The notes beneath the pieces were generated by a model. It saw only the letters and a program-made list of their open reading frames with translations. It was not told where the DNA came from and made no database searches. Made by a program: the position numbers and the translations under genes. From Tupaia tana (taxonomy: Eukaryota > Chordata > Mammalia > Scandentia > Tupaiidae): 64,000 nucleotides of DNA. The stretch spans positions 248,001 to 312,000 of the forward strand of contig JAKSZU010000219.1 in the NCBI GenBank assembly GCA_026018925.1. The letters are read 5' to 3'. Shown here piece by piece: positions 34,351-47,600 of this stretch (within the stretch, counting starts at the first letter, position 1; the number at the start of each line of letters is the position of its first letter).

Positions 34351-37162
34351 GTGTCTCTGAGGACTCTGTCTCTCTCTGCTCCTCTCTCCTCATTTTTTTT
34401 GGTTATTTTTCCTTTTTACGATTTTTTTAAAGGTAGAATTTCTCTCTGGCTCTCAGCTCCATCTTTTCTTTTGTTAATAAGCCCTTCTGCTCCTTTCTCC
34501 CAGGCAGGAGAGTTGAGCCATTCTCTGAGAAGATTCCACATGGATACTGGGAACTAGATATTTCAGGGCACAGGCGAAATGAAGATTTTATACTCATAAT
34601 TCAGCCTCCAGCAAGCAAAGCTAGTGTGGTAGGGAGCCCCTCTGGCCTTCTATCCCTGTCTCTGTGTCTCTGAGGTCTCTGTCTCTCTCTGCTCCTGTCT
34701 CCTCATATTTTGGTAATTTTTCCTTTTTACGATTTTTTAAAGTTAGAATTTCTCTCTGGCTCTCAGCTCCATCTTTTGTTTTGTTAATAAGCCCTTCTGC
34801 TCCTTTCTCCCAGGCAGGAGAGTTGAGCCATTCTCTGAGAAGATTCCACATGGATACTGGGAACTAGATATTTCAGGGCACAGGTGAAATGAAGATTTTC
34901 TACTCATAATTCAGCTTCCAGCAAGCTAAGCTAGTGTGGTAGGGAGCCCCTCTGGCCTTCTATCCCTGTCTCTGTGTCTCTGAGGTCTCTGTCTCTCTCT
35001 GCTCGTGTCTCCTCATTTTTTTTCGTAATTTTTCCTTTTTACGATTTTTTTAAAGGTAGGAATTCTCTCTGGCTCTCAGCTCCATCTTTTGTTTTGTTAA
35101 TAAGCCCTTCTGCTCCTTTCTCCCAGGCAGGAGAGTTGAGCCATTCTCTGAGAAGATTCCACATGGATACTGGGAACTAGATATTTCAGGGCACAGGCGA
35201 AATGAAGATTTTCTACTCATAATTCAGCCTCCAGCAAGCAAAGCTAGTGTGGTAGGGAGCCCCTCTGGCCTTCTATCCCTGTCTCTGTGTCTCTGAGGTC
35301 TCTGTCTCTCTCGGCTCCTTTCTCCTCATTTTTTTTGGTAATTTTTCCTTTTTACGATTTTTTTAAAGGTAGAATTTCTCTCTGGCTCTCAGCTCCATCT
35401 TTTGTTTTGTTAATAAGCCCTTCTGCTCCTTTCTCCCAGGCAGGAGAGTTGAGCTATTCTCTGAGAACATTCCACATGGATACTGGGAACTAGATATTTC
35501 AGGGCACAGGCGAAATGCAGATTTTCTACTCATAATTCAGCTTCCAGCAAGCTAAGCTAGTGTGGTAGGGAGCCCCTCTGGCCTTCTATCCCTGTCTCTG
35601 TGTCTCTGAGGTCTCTGTCTCTCTCTGCTCCTGTCTCCTCATTTTTTTTGGTAATTTTTCCTTTTTACGATTTTTTTAAAGGTAGGATTTCTCTCTGGCT
35701 CTCAGCTCCATCTTTTGTTTTGTTAATAAGCCCTTCTGCTCCTTTCTCCCAGGCAGGAGAGTTGAGCCATTCTCTGAGAAGTTTCCACATGGATACTGGG
35801 AACTAGATATTTCAGGGCACAGGCGAAATGAAGATTTTCTACTCATAATTCAGCCTCCAGCAAGCAAAGCTAGTGTGGTAGGGAGCCCCTCTGGCCTTCT
35901 ATCCCTGTCTCTGTGTCTCTGAGGTCTCTGTCTCTCTCTGCTCCTGTCTCCTCATTGTTTTTGGTAATTTTTCCTTTTTACGATTTTTTTAAAGGTAGAA
36001 TTTCTCTCTGGCTCTCAGCTCCATCTTTTGTTTTGTTAATAAGCCCTTCTGCTCCTTTCTCCCAGGCAGGAGAGTTGAGCCATTCTCTGAGAAGATTCCA
36101 CATGGATACTCGGAACTAGATATTTCAGGGCACAGGTGAAATGAAGATTTTCTACTCATAATTCAGCCTCCAGCAAGCAAAGCTAGTGTAGTAGGGAGCC
36201 CCTCTGGCCTTCTATCCCTGTCTCTGTGTCTCTGAGGACTCTGTCTCTCTCTGCTCCTGTCTCCTCATTTTTTGTGGTAATTTTTCCTTTTTACGATTTT
36301 TTTAAAGGTTGAATTTCTCTCTGGCTCTCAGCTCCATCTTTTGTTTTGTTAATAAGCCCTTCTGCTCCTTTCTCCCAGGCAGGAGAGTTGAGCCATTCTC
36401 TGAGAAGATTCCACATGGATACTGGGAACTAGATATTTCAGGGCACAGGCGAAATGAAGATTTTCTACTCATAATTCAGCCTCCAGCAAGTAAAGCTAGT
36501 GTGGTAGGGAGCCCCTCTGGCCTTCTATCCCTGTCTCTGTGTCTCTGAGGTCTCTGTCTCTCTCTGCTCCTGTCTCCTCATATTTTGGTAATTTTTCCTT
36601 TTTACGATTTTTTTAAAGTTAGAATTTCTCTCTGGCTCTCAGCTCCATCTTTTGTTTTGTTAATAAGCCCTTCTGCTCCTTTCTCACAGGCAGCAGAGTT
36701 GAGCCATTCTCTGAGAAGATTCCACATGGATACCGGGAACTAGATATTTCAGGGCACAGGTGAAATGAAGATTTTCTACTCATAATTCAGCTTCCAGCAA
36801 GCTAAGCTAGTGTGGTAGGGAGCCCCTCTGGCCTTCTATCCCTGTCTCTTTGTCTCTGAGGTCTCTGTCTCTCTCTGCTCCTGTCTCCTCATTTTTTTTG
36901 GTAATTTTTCCTTTTTACGATTTTTTTAAAGGTAGGATTTCTCTCTGGCTCTCAGCTCCATCTTTTGTTTTGTTAATAAGCCCTTCTGCTCCTTTCTCCC
37001 AGGCAGGAGAGTTGAGCCATTCTCTGAGAAGATTCCACATGGATACTGGGAACTAGATATTTCAGGGCACAGGCGAAATGAAGATTTTCTACTCATAATT
37101 CAGCCTCCAGCAAGCAAAGCTAGTGTGGTAGGGAGCCCCTCTGGCATTCTATCCCTGTCTCT
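34351..37162. repeat. 9-monomer higher-order repeat, copy 2
   Basis: The partners run 34351, 34664, 34974, 35287, 35600, 35913, 36226 and 36539, then 36850. The monomers at 31850 and 34664 translate to the same - strand frame and look almost identical. After 37163 the match stops. Confidence 0.9.
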
Positions 37163-39664
37163 GTGTCTCTGAGGTCTCTGTCTCTCTCTGCTCCTGTCTC
37201 CTCATTTTTTTTTGGTAATTTTTCCTTTTTACGATTTTTTTAAAGGTAGAATTTCTCTCTGGCTCTCAGCTCCATCTTTTGTTTTGTTAATAAGCCCTTC
37301 TGCTCCTTTCTCCCAGGCAGGAGAGTTGAGCCATTCTCTGAGAAGATTCCACATGGATACTGGGAACTAGATATTTCAGGGCACAGGCGAAATGAAGATT
37401 TTCTACTCATAATTCAGCCTCCAGGAAGCAAAGCTAGTGTGGTAGGGAGCCCCTCTGACCTTCTATCCCTGTCTCTGTGTCTCTGAGGTCTCTGTCTCTC
37501 TCTGCTCCTGACTCCTCATTTTTTTTGGTAATTTTTCCTTTTTACGATTTTTTTAAAGGTAGAATTTCTCTCTGGCTCTCAGCTACATATTTTTTTTTGT
37601 TAATAAGCCCTTCTGCTCCTTTCTCCCAGGCAGGAGAGTTGAGCCATTCTCTGAGAAGATTCCACATGGATACTGGGAACTAGATATTTCAGGGCACAGG
37701 CGAAATGAAGATTTTCTACTCATAATTCAGCCTCCAGCAAGCTAAGCTAGTGTGGTAGGGAGCCCCTCTGGCCTTCTATCCCTGTCTCTGTGTCTCTGAG
37801 GTCTCTGTCTCTCTCTGCTCCTGTCTCCTCATATTTTGTGGTAATTTTTCCTTTTTACGATTTTTTTAAAGTTAGAATTTCTCTCTGGCTCTCAGCTCCA
37901 TCTTTTGTTTTGTTAATAAGCCTTTCTGCTCCTTTCTCCCAGGCAGGAGAGTTGAGCCATTCTCTGAAAAGATTCCACATGGATACTGGGAACTAGATAT
38001 TTCAGGGCACAGGCGAAATGAAGATTTTCTACTCATAATTCAGCCTCCAGCAAGCAAAGCTAGTGTGGTCGGGAGCCCCTCTGGCCTTCTATCCCTGTCT
38101 CTGTGATTCTGAGGTCTCTGTCTCTCTCTGCTCCTGTCTCCTCATTTTTTTTGGTAATTTTTCCTTTTTACGATTTTTTTAAAGGTAGAATTTCTCTCTG
38201 GCTCTCAGCTCCATCTTTTGTTTTGTTAATAAGCTCTTCTGCTTCTTTCTCCCAGACAGGAGAGTTGAGCCATTCTCTGAGAAGATTCCACATGGATACT
38301 GGGAACTAGTTATTTCAGGGCACAGGCGAAATGCAGATTTTCTACTCATAATTCAGCCTCCAGCAAGCTAAGCTAGTGTGGTAGGGAGCCCCTCTGGCCT
38401 TCTATCCCTGTCTCTGTGTCTCTGAGGTCTCTATCTCTCTCTGCTCCTGTCTCCTCATTTTTTTTGGTAATTTTTCCTTTTTACGATTTTTTTAAAGGTA
38501 GGATTTCTCTCTGGCTCTCAGCTCCATCTTTTGTTTTGTTAATAAGCCCTTCTGCTCCTTTCTCCCAGGCAGGAGAGTTGAGCCATTCTCTGAGAAGATT
38601 CCACATGGATACTGGGAACTAGATATTTCAGGGCACAGGCGAAATGAAGATTTTCTACTCATAATTCAGCCTCCAGCAAGCAAAGCTAGTGTGGTAGGGA
38701 GCCCCTCTGGGCTTCTATCCCTGTCTCTGTGTCTCTGAGGTCTCTGTCTCTCTCTGCTCCTGTCTCCTCATTTTTTTTGGTAATTTTTCCTTTTTACGAT
38801 TTTTTAAAGGTAGAATTTCTCTCTGGCTCTCAGCTCCATCTTTTGTTTTGTTAATAAGCCCTTCTGCTCCTTTCTCCCAGGCAGGAGAGTTGAGCCATTC
38901 TCTGAGAAGATTCCACATGGATACTGGGAACTAAATATTTCAGGGCACAGGCGAAATGAAGATTTTCTACTCATAATTCAGCTTCCAGCAAGCTAAGCTA
39001 GTGTGGTAGGGAGCCCCTCTGGCCTTCTATCCCTGTCTCTGTGTCTCTGAGGTCTCTGTCTCTCTCTGCTACTGTCTCCTCATTTTTTTGGTAACTTTTC
39101 CTTTTTACGATTTTTTTAAAGGTAGGATTTCTCTCTGGCTCTCAGCTCCATCTTTTGTTTTGTTAATAAGCCCTACTGCTCCTTTCTCCCAGGCAGGAGA
39201 GTTGAGCCATTCTCTGAGAAAATTCCACATGGATACTGGGAACTAGATATTTCAGGGCACAGGCGAAATGAAGATTTTCTACTCATAATTCAGCCTCCAG
39301 CAAGCAAAGCTAGTGTGGTAGGGAGCCCCTCTGGCCTTCTATCCCTGTCTCTGTGTCTCTGAGGTCTCTGTCTCTCTCTGCTCCTGTCTCCTCATATTTT
39401 TGGTAATTTTTCCTTTTTACGATTTTTTTAAAGGTAGGATTTCTCTCTGGCTCTCAGCTCCATCTTTTGTTTTGTTAATAAGCCCTTCTGCTCCTTTCTC
39501 CCAGGCAGGAGAGTTGAGCCATTCTCTGAGAAGATTCCACATGGATACTGGGAACTAGATATTTCAGGGCACTGGTGAAATGAAGATTTTCTACTCATAA
39601 TTCAGCTTCCAGCAAGCTAAGCTAGTGTGGTAGGGAGCCCCTCTGGCCTTCTATCCCTGTCTCT
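37163..39664. repeat. Right-domain monomers without a clear nearby higher-order copy
   Basis: Eight monomers start at 37163, 37477, 37790, 38103, 38416, 38729, 39041 and 39353. They carry right-domain variants (taggatttc, caagctaagc, tattttgtgg) and private changes such as gtgattctgagg, cccagacagg and gccctactgc. I see only satellite here. Confidence 0.7.
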
Positions 39665-41544
39665 GTGTCTCTGAGGTCTCTGTCTCTCTCTGCTCCTGTC
39701 TCCACATTTTTTTTGGTAATTTTTCCTTTTTACGATTTTTTTAAAGGTAGGATTTCTCTCTGGCTCTCAGCTCCATCTTTTGTTTTGTTAATAAGCCCTT
39801 CTGCTCCTTTCTCCCAGGCAGGAGAGTTGAGCCATTCTCTGAGAAGATTCCACATGGATACTGGGAACTAGATATTTCAGGGCACAGGCGAAATGAAGAT
39901 TTTCTACTCATAATTCAGCCTCCAGCAAGCTAACCTAGTGTGGTAGGGAGCCCCTCTGGCCTTCTATCCCTGTCTCTGTGTCTCTGAGGTCTCTGTCTCT
40001 CTCTGCTCCTGTCTCCTCATATTTTGTGGTAATTTTTCCTTTTTACGATTTTTTTAAAGGTAGAATTTCTTTCTGGCTCTCAGCTCCATCTTTTGTTTTG
40101 TTAATAAGCCTTTCTGCTCCTTTCTCCCAGGCAGGAGAGTTGAGCCATTCTCTGAGAAGATTCCACATAGATACTGGGAACTAGATATTTCAGGGCACAG
40201 GCGAAATGAAGATTTTCTACTCATAATTCAGCCTCCAGCAAGCAAACCTAGTGTGGTATGGAGCCCCTCTGGCCTTCTATCCCTGTCTCTGTGTCTCTGA
40301 GGTCTCTGTCTCTCTCTGCTCCTGTCTCCTCATATTTTTGGTAATTTTTCCTTTTTACGATTTTTTTAAAGGTAGGATTTCTCTCTGGCTCTCAGCTCCA
40401 TCTTTTGTTTTGTTAATAAGCCCTTCTGCTCCTTTCTCCCAGGCAGGAGAGTTGAGCCATTCTCTGAGAAGATTCCACATGGATACTGGGAACTAGATAT
40501 TTCAGGGCACAGGCGAAATGAAGATTTTCTACTCATAATTCAGCCTCCAGCAAGCAAAGCTAGTGTGGTAGGGAGCCCCTCTGGCCTTCTATCCCTGTCT
40601 CTGTGTCTCTGAGGTCTCTGTCTCTCTCTGCTCCTGTCTCCTCATTTTTTGTGGTAATTTTTCCTTTTTACGATTTTTTTAAAGGTAGAATTTCTCTCTG
40701 GCTCTCAGCTCCATCTTTTGTTTTGTTAATAAGCCCTTCTGCTCCTTTCTCCCAGGCAGTAGAGTTGAGCCATTCTCTGAGAAGATTCCACATGGATACT
40801 GGGAACTAGATATTTCAGGGCACAGGCGAAATGAAGGTTTTCTACTCATAATTCAGCCTCCAGCAAGCAAAGCTAGTGTGGTAGGGAGCCCCTCTGGCCT
40901 TCTATCCCTGTCTCTGTGTCTCTGAGGTCTCTGTCTCTCTCTGCTCCTGTCTCCTCATATTTTTGGTAATTTTTTTCCTTTTTACGATTTTCTTAAAGGT
41001 AGAATTTCTCTCTGGCTCTACGCTCCATCTTTTGTTTTGTTAATAAGCCCTTCTGCTCCTTTCTCCCAGGCAGGAGTGTTGAGCCATTCTCTGAGAAGAT
41101 TCCACATGGATACTGGGAACTAGATATTTCAGGGCACAGGCGAAATGAAGATTTTTCTACTCATAATTCAGCCTCCAGCAAGCAAAGCTAGTGTGGTAGG
41201 GAGCCCCCTCTGGCCTTCTATCCCTGTCTCTGTGTCTCTGAGGTCTCTGTCTCTCTCTGCTCCTGTCTCCTCATATTTTGGTAATTTTTCCTTTTTACGA
41301 TTTTTTTTAAAGTTAGAATTTCTCTCTGGCTCTCAGCTCCATCTTTTGTCTTGTTAATAAGCCCTTCTGCTCCCTTTCTCCCAGGCAGGAGAGTTGAGCC
41401 ATTCTCTAGAGAAGATTCCACATGGATACTGGGAACTAGATATTTCAGGGCACAGGTGAAATGAAGATTTTCTACTCATAATTAGCTTCCAGCAAGCTAA
41501 GCTTGTGTGGTAGGGAGCCCCTCTGGCCTTCTATCCCTGTCTCT
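39665..41544. repeat. Six-monomer block repeated at +8.44 kb
   Basis: Monomers 39665 (ccacattttttttgg), 39978 (tattttgtgg), 40291 (tatttttgg, taggattt), 40603 (ttttttgtgg, gcagtagag, gaaggtttt), 40916 (gattttcttaaag, ctctacgctcc) and 41232 (tattttgg, aaagttag, ttgtcttg) pair in order with 48108, 48421, 48734, 49046, 49359 and 49671. The first four also pair with 44985-45921. The third to sixth pair with 60912-61848. Confidence 0.88.
41499..41504. other. HindIII site marking the 5-monomer unit
   Basis: AAGCTT lies in caagctaagcttg, a 6-bp inverted repeat with a one-base spacer. The same change occurs at 43063, 47437, 49935 and 51494. I saw no other AAGCTT in the window, so it is a marker of the unit's last position. 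The 1,564-bp (41499 to 43063) and 1,559-bp (49935 to 51494) spacings equal five monomers. Confidence 0.8.
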
Positions 41545-44500
41545 GTGTCTCTGAGGTCTCTGTCTCTCTCTGCTCCTGTCTCCACATTTTTTTTGGTAAT
41601 TTTTCCTTTTTACGATTTTTTTAAAGGTAGGATTTCTCTCTGGCTCTCAGCTCCATCTTTTGTTTTGTTAATAAGCCCTTCTGCTCCTTTCTCCCAGGCA
41701 GGAGAGTTGAGCCATTCTCTGAGAAGATTCCACATGGATACTGGGAACTAGATATTTTCAGGGCACAGGCGAAATGAAGATTTTCTACTCATAATTCAGC
41801 CTCCAGCAAGCTAAGCTAGTGTGGTAGGGAGCCCCTCTGGCCTTCTATCCCTGTCTCTGTGTCTCTGAGGTCTCTGTCTCTCTCTGCTCCTGTCTCCTCA
41901 TATTTTGTGGTAATTTTTCCTTTTTACGATTTTTTTAAAGGTAGAATTTCTCTCTGGCTCTCAGCTCCATCTTTTGTTTTGTTAATAAGCCTTTCTGCTC
42001 CTTTCTCCCAGGCAGGAGAGTTGAGCCATTCTCTGAGAAGATTCCACATAGATACTGGGAACTAGATATTTCAGGGGCACAGGCGAAATGAAGATTTTCT
42101 ACTCATAATTCAGCCTCCAGCAAGCAAAGCTAGTGTGGTAGGGAGCCCCTCTGGCCTTCTATCCCTGTCTCTGTGTCTCTGAGGGTCTCTGTCTCTCTCT
42201 GCTCCTGTCTCCTAAATTTTGGTAATTTTTCCTTTTTACGATTTTTTTAAGGTAGAATTTCTCTCTGGCTCTCAGCTCCATCTTTTGTTTTGTTAATAAG
42301 CCCTTCTGCTCCTTTCTCCCAGGCAGGAGAGTTGAGCCATTCTCTGAGAAGATTCCACATGGATACTGGGAACTAAATATTTCAGGGCACAGGCCAAATG
42401 CAGATTTTCTACTCATAATTCAGCTTCCAGCAAGCTAAGCTAGTGTGGTAGGGAGCCCCTCTGGCCTTCTATCCCTGTCTCTGTGTCTCTGAGGTCTCTG
42501 TCTCTCTCTGCTCCTGGTCTCCTCATTTTTTTTGGTAATTTTCCTTTTATGATTTTTTTTAAAGGTAGGATTTCTCTCTGGCTCTCAGCTCCATCTTTTG
42601 TTTTGTGTAATAAGCCCTTCTGCTCCTTTCTCCCAGGCAGGAGAGTTGAGCCATTCACTGAGAAGATTCCACATGGATACTGGAACTAGATATTTCAGGG
42701 CACAGGCGAAATGAAGATTTTCTACTCATAATTCAGCCTCCAGCAAGCAAAGCTAGTTGTGGTAGGGAGCCCCTCTGGCCTTCTATCCCTGTCTCTGTGT
42801 CTCTGAGGTCTCTGTCTCTCTCTGTTCCTGTCTCCTCATTTTTTTTGGTAATTTTTCGTTTTTACGATTTTTTTAAAGGTAGAATTTCTCTCTGGCTCTC
42901 AGCTCCATCTTTTGTTTTGTTAATAAGCCCTTCTGCTCCTTTCTCCCAGGCAGGAGAGTTGAGCCATTCTCTGAGAAGATTCCACATGGATACTGGGAAC
43001 TAGATATTTCAGGGCACAGGTGAAATGAAGATTTTCTACTCATAATTAGCTTCCAGCAAGCTAAGCTTGTGTGGTAGGGAGCCCCTCTGGCCTTCTATCC
43101 TGTCTCTGTGTCTCGAGGTCTCTGTCTCTCTCTGCTCCTGTCTCCACATTTTTTTTGGTAATTTTTCATTTTTACGATTTTTTTAAAGGTAGGATTTCTC
43201 TCTGGCTCTCAGCTCCATCTTTTGTTTTGTTAATAAGCCCTTCTGCTCCTTTCTCCCAGGCAGGAGAGTTGAGCCATTCTCTGAGAAGATTCCACATGGA
43301 TACTGGGAACTAGATATTTCAGGGCACAGGCGAAATGAAGATTTTCTACTCATAATTCAGCCTCAGCAAGCTAAGCTAGTGTGGTAGGGAGCCCCTCTGG
43401 CCTTCTATCCCTGTCTCTGTGTCTCTGAGGTCTCTGTCTCTCTCTGCTCCTGTCTCCTCATATTTTGTGGTAATTTTTCCTTTTTACGATTTTTTTAAAG
43501 GTAGAATTTCTCTCTGGCTCTCAGCTCCATCTTTTGTTTTGTTAATAAGCCTTTCTGCTCCTTTCTCCCAGGCAGGAGAGTTGAGCCATTCTCTGAGAAG
43601 ATTCCCACATAGATACTGGGAACTAGATATTTCAGGGCACAGGGCGAAATGAAGATTTTCTACTCATAATTCAGCCTCCAGCAAGCAAAGCTAGTGTGGT
43701 AGGGAGCCCCTCTGGCCTTCTATCCCTGTCCTCTGTGTCTCTGAGGTCTCTGTCTCTCTCTGCTCCTGTCTCCTCATTTTTTTGGTAATTTTTCCTTTTA
43801 CGATTTTTTTAAAGGTATGAATTTCTCTCTGGCTCTCAGCTCCATCTTTGTTTTGTTAATAAGCCCTTCTGCTCCTTTCTCCCAGGCAGGAGAGTTGAGC
43901 CTTTCTCTGAGAAGATTCCACATGGATACTGGGAACTAAATATTTCAGGGCACAGGCGAAATGCAGATTTTCTACTCATAATTCAGCTTCCAGGCAAGCT
44001 AAGCTAGTGTGGTAGGGAGCCCCTCTGGCCTTCTATCCTGTCTCTGTGTCTCTGAGGTCTCTGTCTCTCTCTGCTCCTGTCTCCTCAATTTTTTTGGTAA
44101 TTTTTCCTTTTTACGATTTTTTTAAAGGTAGGATTTCTCTCTGGCTCTCAGCTCCATCTTTTGTTTTGTTAATAAGCCCTTCTGCTCCTTTCTCCCAGGC
44201 AGGAGAGTTGAGCCATTCACTGAGGAGATTCCACATGGATACTGGGAACTAGATATTTCAGGGCACAGGCGAAATGAAGATTTTCTACTCATAATTCAGC
44301 CTCCAGCAAGCAAAGCTAGTGTGGTAGGGAGCCCTCTGGCCTTCTATCCCTGTCTCTGTGTCTCTGAGGTCTCTGTCTCTCTCTGTTCCTGTCTCCTCAT
44401 TTTTTTTGGTTATTTTTCGTTTTTACGATTTTTTTAAAGGTAGGAATTTCTCTCTGGCTCTCAGCTCCATCTTTTGTTTTGTTAATAAGCCCTTCTGCTC

Positions 44501-44671
44501 CTTTCTCCCAGGCAGGAGAGTTGAGCCATTCTCTGAGAAGATTCCACATGGATACTGGGAACTAGATATTTCAGGGCACAGGCGAAATGAAGATTTTCTA
44601 CTCATAATTCAGCCTCCAGCAAGCTATGCTAGTGTGGTAGGGAGCCCCTCTGGCCTTCTATCCCTGTCTCT
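41545..44671. repeat. 5-monomer higher-order repeat (~1.56 kb), two copies
   Basis: The unit is: ccacattttttttgg / tattttgtgg with acatagat / actaaatattt with aaatgcagatt / attcactgag / tgttcctg with tttttcgttttt. Units start at 41545 and 43108. Unit 1 ends in ataattagcttcc and taagcttgtg. These copies contain many one-base indels that other copies of the same unit lack. Confidence 0.88.
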
Positions 44672-47600
44672 GTGTCTCTGTGGTCTCTGTCACTCTCTGC
44701 TCCTGTCTCCTCATATTTTTGGGTAATTTTTCCTTTTTACGATTTTTTTAAAGGTAGGATTTCTCTCTGGCTCTCAGCTCCATCTTTTGTTTTGTTAATA
44801 AGCCCTTCTGCTCCTTTCTCCCAGGCAGGAGAGTTGAGCCATTCTCTGAGAAGATTCCACATGGATACTGGGAACTAGATATTTCAGGGCACAGGTGAAA
44901 TGAAGATTTTCTACTCATAATTCAGCTTCCAGCAAGCTAAGCTAGTGTGGTAGGGAGCCCCTCTGGCCTTCTATCCCTGTCTCTGTGTCTCTGAGGTCTC
45001 TGTCTCTCTCTGCTCCTGTCTCCACATTTTTTTTGGTAATTTTTCCTTTTTACGATTTTTTAAAGGTAGGATTTCTCTCTGGCTCTCAGCTCCATCTTTT
45101 GTTTTGTTAATAAGCCTTCTGCTCCTTTCTCCCAGGCAGGAGAGTTGAGCCATTCTCTGAGAAGATTCCACATGGATACTGGGAACTAGATATTTCAGGG
45201 CACAGGCGAAATGAAGATTTTCTACTCATAATTCAGCCTCCAGCAAGCTAAGCTAGTGTGGTAGGGAGCCCCTCTGGCCTTCTATCCCTTTCTCTGTGTC
45301 TCTGAGGTCTCTGTCTCTCTCTGCTCCTGTCTCCTCATATTTTGTGGTAATTTTTCCTTTTTACGATTTTTTTAAAGGTAGAATTTCTTTCTGGCTCTCA
45401 GCTCCATCTTTTGTTTTGTTAATAAGCCTTTCTGCTCCTTTCTCCCAGGCAGGAGAGTTGAGCCATTCTCTGAGAAGATTCCACAAAGATACTGGGAACT
45501 AGATATTTCAGGGCACAGGCGAAATGAAGATTTTCTACTCATAATTCAGCCTCCAGCAAGCAAACCTAGTGTGGTAGGGAGCCCCTCTGGCCTTCTATCC
45601 CTGTCTCTGTGTCTCTGAGTTCTCTGTCTCTCTCTGCTCCTGTCTCCTCATATTTTTGGTAATTTTTCCTTTTTACGATTTTTTTAAAGGTAGAATTTCT
45701 CTCTGGCTCTCAGCTCCATCTTTTGTTTTGTTAATAAGCCCTTCTGCTCCTTTCTCCCAGGCAGGAGAGTTGAGCCATTCTCTGAGAAGATTCCACATGG
45801 ATACTGGGAACTAGATATTTCAGGGCACAGGCGAAATGAAGATTTTCTACTCATAATTCAGCCTCCAGCAAGCAAAGCTAGTGTGGTAGGGAGCCCCTCT
45901 GGCCTTCTATCCCTGTCTCTGTGTCTCTGAGGTCTCTGTCTCTCTCTGCTCCTGTCTCCTCATTTTTTGTGGTAATTTTTCCTTTCTACGATTTTTTTAA
46001 AGGTAGAATTTCTCTCTGGCTCTCAGCTCCATCTTTTGTTTTGTTAATAAGCCCTTCTGCTCCTTTCTCCCAGGCAGTAGAGTTGAGCCATTCTCTGAGA
46101 AGATTCCACATGGATACTGGGAACTAGATATTTCAGGGCACAGGCGAAATGAAGGTTTTCTACTCATAATTCAGCCTCCAGCAAGCAAAGCTAGTGTGGT
46201 AGGGAGCCCCTCTGGCCTTCTATCCCTGTCTCTGTGTCTCTGAGGTCTCTGTCTCTCTCTGCTCCTGTCTCCTCATATTTTGTGGTAATTTTTCCTTTTT
46301 ACGATTTTTTTAAAGGTAGAATTTCTCTCTGGCTCTCAGCTCCATCTTTTGTTTTGTTAATAAGCCTTTCTGCTCCTTTCTCCCAGGCAGGAGAGTTGAG
46401 CCATTCTCTGAGAAGATTCCACATAGATACTGGGAACTAGATATTTCAGGGCACAGGCGAAATGAAGATTTTCTACTCATAATTCAGCCTCCAGCAAGCA
46501 AAGCTAGTGTGGTAGGGAGCCCCTCTGGCCTTCTATCCCTGTCTCTGTGTCTCTGAGGTCTCTGTCTCTCTCTGCTCCTGTCTCCTAATTTTTTTGGTAA
46601 TTTTTCCTTTTTACGATTTTTTTAAAGGTAGAATTTCTCTCTGGCTCTCAGCTCCATCTTTTGTTTTGTTAATAAGCCCTTCTGCTCCTTTCTCCCAGGC
46701 AGGAGAGTTGAGCCATTCTCTGAGAAGATTCCACATGGATACTGGGAACTAAATATTTCAGGGCACAGGCCAAATGCAGATTTTCTACTCATAATTCAGC
46801 TTCCAGCAAGCTAAGCTAGTGTGGTAGGGAGCCCCTCTGGCCTTCTATCCCTGTCTCTGTGTCTCTGAGGTCTCTGTCTCTCTCTGCTCCTGTCTCCTCA
46901 TTTTTTTTGGTAATTTTTCCTTTTTACGATTTTTTTAAAGTTAGGATTTCTCTCTGGCTCTCAGCTCCATCTTTTGTTTTGTTAATAAGCCCTTCTGCTC
47001 CTTTCTCCCAGGCAGGAGAGTTGAGCCATTCACTGAGAAGATTCCACATGGATACTGGGAACTAGATATTTCAGGGCACAGGCGAAATGAAGATTTTCTA
47101 CTCATAATTCAGCCTCCAGCAAGCAAAGCTAGTGTGGTAGGGAGCCCCTCTGGCCTTCTATCCCTGTCTCTGTGTCTCTGAGGTCTCTGTCTCTCTCTGT
47201 TCCTGTCTCCTCATTTTTTTTGGTAATTTTCGTTTTTACGATTTTTTTAAAGGTAGAATTTCTCTCTGGCTCTCAGCTCCATCTTTTGTTTTGTTAATAA
47301 GCCCTTCTGCTCCTTTCTCCCAGGCAGGAGAGTTGAGCCATTCTCTGAGAAGATTCCACATGGATACTGGGAACTAGATATTTCAGGGCACAGGTGAAAT
47401 GAAGATTTTCTACTCATAATTAGCTTCCAGCAAGCTAAGCTTGTGTGGTAGGGAGCCCCTCTGGCCTTCTATCCCTGTCTCTGTGTCTCTGAGGTCTCTG
47501 TCTCTCTCTGCTCCTGTCTCCACATTTTTTTTGGTAATTTTTCCTTTTTACGATTTTTTTAAAGTTAGGATTTCTCTCTGGCTCTCAGCTCCATCTTTTG

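Larger units (their letters stand above)
40971..45120. other. Segment with dense one-base indels (possible assembly error)
   Basis: About 25 one- or two-base indels sit in these 4.1 kb, for example near 41150, 41204, 41370, 41756, 42075, 42184, 42516, 42607, 42683, 42756, 43100, 43114, 43364, 43605, 43643, 43731, 43849, 43993, 44037, 44333, 44443 and 45116. Many lie in homopolymers and most are unique to this segment. The near-identical block 49.36-51.5 kb has few. Uncorrected long-read error is the simplest reading. Confidence 0.7.

Noticed and set aside
43108-43125. XhoI-like ctcgag near 43113 as a unit marker
   Set aside because: It arises from a one-base loss within the suspected error segment (tctcgagg for tctctgagg) and occurs only once.
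44358-44726. A longer 122-codon frame (and a 107-codon one at 62471)
   Set aside because: Each exists only because of a one-base indel (taggaattt near 44443; catctttttg near 62585) that joins two frames of one or two monomers. The first lies in the suspected error segment.
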